64,000 nt of DNA from Rhodamnia argentea (taxonomy: Eukaryota; Streptophyta; Magnoliopsida; Myrtales; Myrtaceae). The stretch's first letter is position 1; every line of letters begins with the position of its first letter. The stretch spans positions 31,185,903-31,249,902 of the forward strand of contig NC_063152.1 of NCBI RefSeq assembly GCF_020921035.1, in the 5' to 3' direction. Under the pieces are notes generated by a model. It saw only the letters and a program-made list of their open reading frames with translations, did no database searches and was not told where the DNA came from. Both the position numbers and the translations under genes were made by a program. Shown piece after piece: positions 57,130 through 64,000 of this stretch.

Positions 57130-58435
57130 TCCAAAGAGGACTTAGGCCGGATAATTTCATGAAAAAAGAAAATCACTTGATTTGGTAAACTTTGGTTGAA
57201 TTCTCATTCTTAGGTGTTAAATGTTTTTGCAGATTGGGAGTTATAAGGGGAGGAGTGATTGACTAACCCTTTGTTTTGCGTGCTTGGTGAATTGGAATTC
57301 TGATTTAACTTTTGAATCATTGAAGCGGTGTTTGCTTTTAATTGTTGTGCATGATTTATCGTCTTTGCACTACACTGCACACAACCCGTGACCGGACCCG
57401 AGTCACACTAATAGTTTTAAGATGGTATTTAGATGGTCATTTAACCTTGGCGGTAAGGCTTCGCTAAAGGTTATCCCATCCGGATCCCGAAAATTTTTTC
57501 AAAAAATGGCTCAAGGGTCGTTCTTATGCACGTGAGGCTATGATGCATGAGAATTGCCCTTGTCGACCGAACCAAGCCGAAGTGATTGAACCCGACTAGT
57601 CATGACTATTGTACGCGAGGCTGCGACTAGTCATGATGATTGCGCGCGAGGCTGCGACATGTCGTTTCGTTCATCATTTCAATTTGCAAAAGCCTTTTGG
57701 ATAGATAGAATAAGATTTAAACTCACAATTCATGCGCATGTCTTTGTGATTGACATTTTCTTCCTATGAACGGTAATTTCTTGTCTCTTTTACCCTATTA
57801 TCTCATTTTTATTTTGAGCTGGTCCATGGTTTAGGAGTATCGTTGTCTTATTTCCAATTTCGCACTTTGCTTCCGTAGCTTTTACAATTTCATCAGTTGT
57901 CCTCATTTCTGATTTGGCTTGTTCTTGTTGTGCGATTTTTACTAAATTCTACGATCGAGCTTTGAGTAAGTGCCAAACACGAAAGTTGTAGACCTATGTT
58001 TCAACTAATATCCTACAAAATTTCAGAATTAAATTCATAATTTAAGATGGCCTTTCGTTTTTTCAACTACCTGCGGTTATAACAGTTTTCTGAATGTGAT
58101 TTTTTGGAAAAACACATTAAACTGATTTGACCCGTGCATTTCTAGTCCGATTGGCCAACATAAAAGTTGTTCATCATCTTCTCAACTACAAGTTCGTAAA
58201 ATTTGGACATGTTTTGATCAACATACGAATTAATATGAATTTTTTCGTAAAAGCAGATAAACTGAAAATTACATGTTTCAATCCTTTGGTCATAATCACT
58301 TTGTTCGTTTGAGTCTAGAGGGATGCCATGGGCCGGCTCGCTATTCTTGCTCCCTGTACTCATTTTGGGTTTGTTACTGTGTACAGGTAATTTATCACGG
58401 ATCCTCCACATATCACCCGATCAGTAGCAAAAAGG
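57130..58435. other. Untranslated leader of the retrotransposon
   Basis: Between PBS and gag. It contains a short tandem repeat at about 57590-57665 with CGACTAGTCATGA and GCGAGGCTGCGAC units. No coding sequence. Confidence 0.5.
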
Positions 58436-59918
58436 ATGGGCGACATCAACGCCACCGTTAGTGCTGCCCTGGATGAGAAACTTGGCTCCTTGACCGAGCG
58501 CTTTGAAGGGATGATGTCCCGAAAGATGGAGGAAATGATGGCCGCCTTTGCCGTCAAACTTCAATCATCCACCTCCAGCCCGCCGCTAACCATTCCTGCT
58601 CTAATTCCTCCTACGGACAACGTCGGTAAAGCCCTAGAAGCTACTCCCTATCCGACAATGCCGCTAGAGGATGTGATCATCACGGGCGTGAACTCGAGCA
58701 CGCCGCCCGTAGTCCCAATCCCTCAAGCCAACCCCGTGGCCCCCGGGTTGAATGGTGATACGGTCAAACTGTTGGCCCAAATGGAACAGAGGATCCGAGA
58801 GGTTGAGGGGACTCACAACATACCCCAGTTGACTGTCTGTCTTTTCAAAGGTCACGGTGCCGAGAGAAGTTCAAGATGCCCGACTTTGAGAAGTATGATG
58901 GAACTTCCAACCCGATTCAGCACGTCCGGATGTACCAGGCAAGAATGAATAAGCATGCGACCAACGGTCCCTTAATGGTTCAGACCTTCCAGGCTAGTTT
59001 AAAAGAAGCTGCCATGAGATGGTATACAGACTACGAGATCTACCGGATGGATGATTGGGAGAAGGCAGCTAATGCTTTCATCAAACATTTCAGCTTTAAC
59101 TTGGACGTGCTCACCACCAGAGAGGACCTTGAGCGACTTGAGATGAAAATGGAAGAAACAATCAAGCAATATGCCACCAGGTGGAGGAACGTGGCATCTC
59201 AGGTGAAACCAGTCCCTCCCGAAAGGGAACTCATGAAATTGTTTGTTTCCACCCCCGCCGCCGGTTATGAGAACTCGAATTTTGGGATCTGTTGCCACGT
59301 CATTCAGCCATCTCATCGCAATGGCTGAAGAAATCGAGAACGACATGAAGAAAGGTTGGTACGGTGATGTTGCCATGACGACTAAGAGGTTTGTGGTAAG
59401 GAAAGACAAGGAGTCGGCCCCACAGGTCAACATGACCTACAGCCCAAAAACCCACGACCCGGACGCCGCTGTCGTACTGATTCCTAATCAGCAAGAGGCT
59501 AATTTCGGCATGCAACGACAAAGAGGGAATCAACGGTCTCCTCGGCGGTTTACCCCTCTACCGGGAACCCCGTCGCAGTACTTGCGGTTCCGCGTAAGAG
59601 AGGTTTACCGACTTCCGAGCCTCTACGACCCAATGAATACGAGCTTGCCGAGATATGATCCATCGAAGAAATGTGATTACCACTGCGGGGAGCTTGGACA
59701 TGACACCGATGGCTGTTTTGTGCATCAAGCATCGGATTCAAGATCTCCTGGATTCTAAAGCATTCTCATTCCAAGGCAACAAACAGCCAAATGTCCATAA
59801 TAATCCTTTGCCGGATCATTCCGGTAAAGTTAATGCTGTATTCGGGCCGGGAATCGACAGGTTGGTGCTAGTAAGGATGAAGGAGTCTTCGATATCGCCG
59901 GTTGTTTTGATGATGTAA
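58436..59918 (+). pseudogene. Degenerate Ty3/Gypsy gag, with at least three frameshifts
   Basis: The start is at 58436. The N-terminal region continues in one frame to about 58850. The capsid-like retrotransposon-gag domain continues in another (about 58876-59280, with FEKYDGTSNPIQHVRMY, MRWYTDY and TIKQYATRWRNVA as landmarks). A third frame carries 59265-59740, ending in a zinc knuckle (CDYHCGELGHDTDGC), and a fourth continues with IQDLLDSKAF. Each switch is a small indel, so no full-length Gag can be made. Typical of the Tat/Athila-like Ty3 lineage in plants. Confidence 0.8.
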
Positions 59919-60419
59919 CCATTGCTGCTATATCCGAAGACGGAGCGCATAAGGAGGAACCTTACCTGGCGCCTAAACCTTCCAAATCATTCATTAATGC
60001 CATATGTGATGATCCACTAGAGGGTTTAGATTCGGAGTAACATCTTTATGTTTATGCAATCCCCTACATGGGACATTTTCTGTTTCCTTTAGGTTTTGGA
60101 TCGCATTTGGATTTCTATTCTGTCTTGCACTCTTGGATTTTCTTTCCTAGAAGATGTAATTTCATATCAATAAAATTGCACCATTTTTCGAATCTTGTTG
60201 AAGTATCCCAAACCAACCCGATGACGATAACCAACGACCAACAAGTTTGTCATCATGGTAAGAACTGAGGGTTGGGCTTCTTCAAGAATTCATGTCCCAC
60301 GGTTTTGAAAAAATAAAAATAAAAAAAAAGTTCTTCAAAAAATCATACCGCAATTAAGCCCTGTTTGTCCTTTTGATTTTGTTACTTTATGTTTCAAGGG
60401 GAGGGGAACTTAGTGGATT

Positions 60420-60968
60420 CAGAAGTATACGACCTAGATGAGTCCAGTCCAGATTATGAGGAAATTCGTCGGGATTTCGAACGACATGAGGAGATCAAGC
60501 CCTTGACCAGGTGAACAAACTGCTCTCGGTCGACCTAGGCGATGCGGAAAACCCTAAAGATGTTAAGATCGGGGCAAACCTTTCCAAAGAGATGATCGAG
60601 CGCTTGACTAAGCTCCCCGAAGGATTACCAGGACATTTTCGCCTGGTCCTATGCAGATATGCCCGGTCTTGACCGTTCCATTGTCGAACATTGTTTGCCG
60701 ACAGATCTTTCGGCTAAGCCGGTGGTGCAAAAGTCAAGGAGGGCCGACTAGAATTGGTCCGGGAAGATCAAAGAGGAAGTCATGAAGGTGCTTGACGTCG
60801 GATTCCTTGAGACTACGAGAATATTCGATTGGTTGCCAATATAGTCCCCGGTCATAAAGAAGGATGGGCGTATTCGGTGATCTGCAGGTTTGAATTGTTC
60901 TCATTCATGGACGGTTTCTCCGGGTACAATCAGATCCCGATGAATGTCAATGACAAGTTGAAAATCAC
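60420..60968 (+). pseudogene. Remnant of Ty3/Gypsy pol (protease-RT boundary and start of RT)
   Basis: In shifting frames one can read DIFAWSYADMPGLD and IVEHCLP, the spacer before reverse transcriptase. Then come KIKEEVMKVLDVGFLE and KKDGRIR, the RT N terminus, and after a deletion of roughly 20 codons FMDGFSGYNQIPMN. Several stop codons and at least two frameshifts interrupt it. The RT stops before its catalytic YxDD region, where a SINE sequence begins. No integrase or RNase H follows. Confidence 0.75.
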
Positions 60969-60970
60969 CA

Positions 60971-61085
60971 ACACCACAGCTTAGTGGTCGGGGGAATGAT
61001 AGTGGTCTGAGGCGTCTCGGGTTCGATCCCGGGATTTGGCATCAATGTACAAAGATTAATAAAAACCTTTTTGCTTCGCGATTCA
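60971..61085 (+). mobile_element. tRNA-derived SINE, terminating the pol remnant
   Basis: Box A AGCTTAGTGG at 60979-60988 and a perfect box B GGTTCGATCCC at 61020-61030, 32 nt apart, as in RNA polymerase III-driven SINEs. It continues through GATTTGGCATCAATG to an A-rich segment (ATTAATAAAAACC) near 61050-61065; the true 3' end may be farther. It is not a functional tRNA because the acceptor stem does not pair. It differs from the SINE at 27.7-28.0 kb. Confidence 0.7.
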
Positions 61086-63690
61086 ATGCCGATTGAAACT
61101 CAGCCCGGATGGTTACAAGACCGGAGAGATAACATCCCGGACATACAATCCAATCCAGATGAGTTGATCCTTTCAATTCAAAGTTCACAAGAAATTCGTA
61201 CAAGGGTAAAGCGGTATCGTTTCAACTCGTTTAGAACATGAGAACGTACATTGATGCTTTCCCTTTTGATTTTTACGAGGGTCTGCGCCTTTCCGGATAC
61301 GGAAGTATCCCTTCTCCCCGAGAAATTAATGAAATGAGAAATTCCCGGAGCCTTTGACAATCTCATGTCTCGAACCAAATAATGAAGTTTTGCAACTCAT
61401 TTGCATGAGCAGGGGCAACTCACGATCCACGCCCCTAAGAAGTTTCTTATGTGCTTGCAAATTCTATCCACCAAGATAAAAAGTTGCTGCATTTTATATG
61501 CTCGAAAACACTCATACATTGCATAGTTTGTGCATGATTGTTCCTCATGTTTAATTTATCAACTCGAATAAGGAACATGAACTACATAAGATACACCAAA
61601 TGTATGGAATGGGGCAAGACAGGGATGATGAAAGGCAATCTTTTTCCAAACACGTCCCATTTTTTCAAGGCGAGTTGAACGGTGGCTAAGTTCCGCATTC
61701 CCCGAGGTAAAGAGTTTTCTCGCGAAAGGTACGTTAGCCGAAATGACAGAGGCATTCAATTCTCTATCCCAAACACTACGGGTGATCCATTGATTACCCC
61801 TTTTGAGCGGTGGTTTCATTTCTTTACCCCTGTCAAGAACCACCCCACATCGGGGTCCAGACGAGTTAATTCCAGCGGCAACACGAGGTAAATGGTTAGA
61901 AATTTTCTTGCTGGGACTAACATTAATCTTCGGGTGTTTCTTTGCATTTATACTCGAATTTTAATTCAAGTGCCTTAGGATGATGAAGAGCATTCACTTC
62001 TCTATCCTATACACTTCATTCTTTGCATAGCCCACTTGAGCCCGCAAATTCATTTCTTAAACCCTTGTTGGTGATCATTTGCTCATTCCAAAGACGAAGA
62101 TAGCATTTTCCCAAGGATTAGAATTGAAGATGGTCGGGTCAACAGAGAATTCCCGAATGGACTCATTTCTTGTATGCTAGATTTTTTATGTTTACATAAT
62201 TTTTCTTTGTAAATGTTTATGTTTGTTGTAATTCCTGGTTCAAAATCATGGGATTGTAAAAAAAAAGGAGAGGCAAACTCAGCTTAAAGGAGAAGGGCCC
62301 GCTCTCGAAAAAAAAAAAAAAAAAAAAAAAGCAAAATAAAGAGATGTCGAAGAGCTCTCAAAGAAAAAGGAAAAGAAATCTCTTCTCGAAAAAAAAGAAG
62401 AAAAAAAGAAAAATGAGAGTCGGGAGTAAGAAAAGCAAAGGCTGATCTCATATGAAAATTTCAAGTATAGGAAAAGCAAAGTGCCTACCAAAAGTAAGGC
62501 CAATGCACATTCATTTGTAAAGTACTTCTGAATTTTGAATGTACATTTTTGCATGTTAAGTTGTAAATTCCATGTACATATTTGCATTGTGTCTCTTGCA
62601 AATCCTCGACAGACACTTGTTGTGAAGAAGACTCCCCAAGAAGTCAATTTGCAAAGTGCAATTTTCAGTAGAAAATTACCATCCCTCATTCAATGATGGA
62701 ATTCTTTCTGAAGACATTTCCGTAAGACCATGATCGGTGACTAGTCGGCGACGATCACCAACGTCAAGCCCCTTCTAATTTAATTTCGAGCCAAAACGAG
62801 CATTTTCGTTCCTCGGTCCCCAATCCTAGCCTACGTTATAACCCTCCAAAGTCTCTTCTGATTAGGGCACTTGAGTTAACGTAGAGTTAAATGATTTTAA
62901 GCATCACTCGAAGAAGTTCGAGCAAGATTATTTCTCTCTCATTTTTGCAGGATTCTTGACTTGTAAATCCGGAGCAGATGATGAAGAAATTCATTTCAGC
63001 AGCCTTGACTCAACTAGAGTCCCCTTTGTAAAACCTTTGACCTAGCCCTCATTACGGTCCTAATCAAGACCTCCCGGATCGGCTCGGTCGTATCAATTGC
63101 GAGATTACTTGGATCCTTATCGAATGCGATGATGGAAAGATTGAGTGATTTCTCTTGAATCCTGCAGACAAGATAAATAGCTTTTCTCGAGAGTGAGAGA
63201 AAGCCCTTTCGGACTAAAGTCCCCCAATTCAGCTCACATTCGAGGTATTCGTAATGTGAGAACCTCTCTGGACAAAATTGGTAATGCAAACTTGACAGAA
63301 TGGTTATGCATGAACCATAGTATGAGTGATTGCATTATACTCATTGTTGAATATGTTTGTGTGTGTTACCTCCGACATTCTATGATAGGTAATACATTAC
63401 CGATGTTCGAGTTCCCTCCCGAGGTCTCGAAATTCATCCAAGGATTATTGAATGAGCAAGTTTTGCTGGCAAATGCCTACCAGGTACGATACGATGAATC
63501 GCTTCGTTCCTTGATTAATCGTTTGGAGAACCCGGGTAAGTTTTCCGAACCCCTTTTCAAATTAACAACTCTTCTCATGATAGTTGTTATGATTCAATTC
63601 GGGCAATATGCCCCTTTTGTACTTATCGATTCCATTCAATGGTGCTCCTATCAAATATTGTTCAATTCGGGCAATATGCCTCTTCCGTCA
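61086..63690. other. Retroelement-related non-coding sequence
   Basis: No gene recognised. It contains A-runs (about 62310-62410) and short frames without known domains. The context suggests the 3' untranslated region of the Ty3/Gypsy element, since members of that group have long non-coding 3' regions with tandem repeats. A direct repeat of TTCAATTCGGGCAATATGCC occurs at about 63594 and 63661. Confidence 0.4.
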
Positions 63691-63700
63691 AGTCGTGTAG

Positions 63701-64000
63701 ACATATGCACTCGGCGATCTTGACATCTTATCAAATCATAACGACGTAGCTCTTATGGTTTCAATCTCGGGACGTGAAGACATATGCACCGGCGATCTTG
63801 ACATCTTATCAAATCATAACGACGTAACTCTTATGGTTTCAATCTCGGGACGTGAAGACATATGCACCGGCGATCTTGACATCTTATCAAATCATAACGA
63901 CGTAGCTCTTATGGTTTCAATCTCGGGACGTGAAGACATATGCACTTGGCGATCTTGACATCTCTTCAAATCATAACGACGTAGCTCTTATGATTTCAGT
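63701..64000 (+). repeat. 78-bp tandem repeat, about four units, running off the window
   Basis: ACATATGCAC occurs at 63701, 63780, 63858 and 63936, so the period is 79 then 78 and 78. Units are nearly identical and, being multiples of three, are open in one frame, but nothing suggests that they are translated. One-base length differences occur at CACTCGGCG / CACCGGCG / CACTTGGCG. Confidence 0.95.

Noticed and set aside
60971-61045. A tRNA gene (good box A and box B)
   Set aside because: The acceptor arms do not pair and the sequence continues with a SINE-like body; no complete cloverleaf can be drawn.
61559-61891. Overlapping frames on both strands in the retroelement tail
   Set aside because: No match to integrase, RNase H or envelope-like proteins that I recognise; treated as non-coding.
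63701-64000. CRISPR-like array
   Set aside because: Units are continuous tandem copies with no unique spacers, in a plant genome context.

Overview
The window is plant nuclear DNA. The evidence is spliced genes with GT-AG introns, plant-specific families (GPI-anchored lipid-transfer protein, pectin methylesterase inhibitor, UDP-glucuronate 4-epimerase, LRR receptor kinase, DUF1442, ginkbilobin-2-like secreted protein), (CT)n/(GA)n leaders, tRNA-derived SINEs, MULE-like elements and a Ty3/Gypsy retrotransposon. The style of the dispersed repeats and the ginkbilobin-like genes suggests a woody eudicot, perhaps Myrtales/Myrtaceae. That placement is an inference from general knowledge and was not tested.

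Layout. 0-5 kb: a PMEI gene (minus) lies between two direct copies of a ~600 bp repeat. 9-11 kb: a three-exon GPI-anchored nsLTP gene (plus). 15-17 kb: a single-exon UDP-glucuronate 4-epimerase (plus). 18.8-20 kb: a single-exon NYN-domain/C2H2 protein (minus). 20-28.5 kb: no gene, with repeats including a MULE-like element with a perfect 9-bp target duplication and a minus-strand SINE. 28.6-31.3 kb: a four-exon LRR receptor-like kinase (plus) whose kinase domain has lost key catalytic residues. 31.3-38.8 kb: no gene, several members of one terminal-inverted-repeat family. 38.9-48 kb: gene-dense, with DUF1442 (plus), a seven-exon GGQ class-I release factor of the ICT1 type (minus) and a six-coding-exon myeloid-leukemia-factor-like gene (minus). 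48.5-55.5 kb: a decaying tandem array derived from ginkbilobin-2-like genes, split by several elements. 55.7 kb to the end: a degenerate Ty3/Gypsy element with a 5' LTR, primer-binding site, frameshifted gag, a remnant of pol cut at a SINE, and a 78-bp tandem repeat running off the window.

Functional themes. The PMEI and the UDP-glucuronate 4-epimerase both concern pectin: the epimerase makes the UDP-galacturonate precursor and PMEIs restrain pectin de-esterification. They are 14 kb apart and nothing shows co-regulation. The DUF1442 gene and the GGQ release-factor gene are convergent neighbours. From memory their Arabidopsis counterparts are also adjacent (At1g62840/At1g62850), which would be conserved microsynteny.

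Exon structures were derived by reading splice sites and keeping frame. Every multi-exon model given here closes in frame. No database search was run, so family names rest on recognised motifs.
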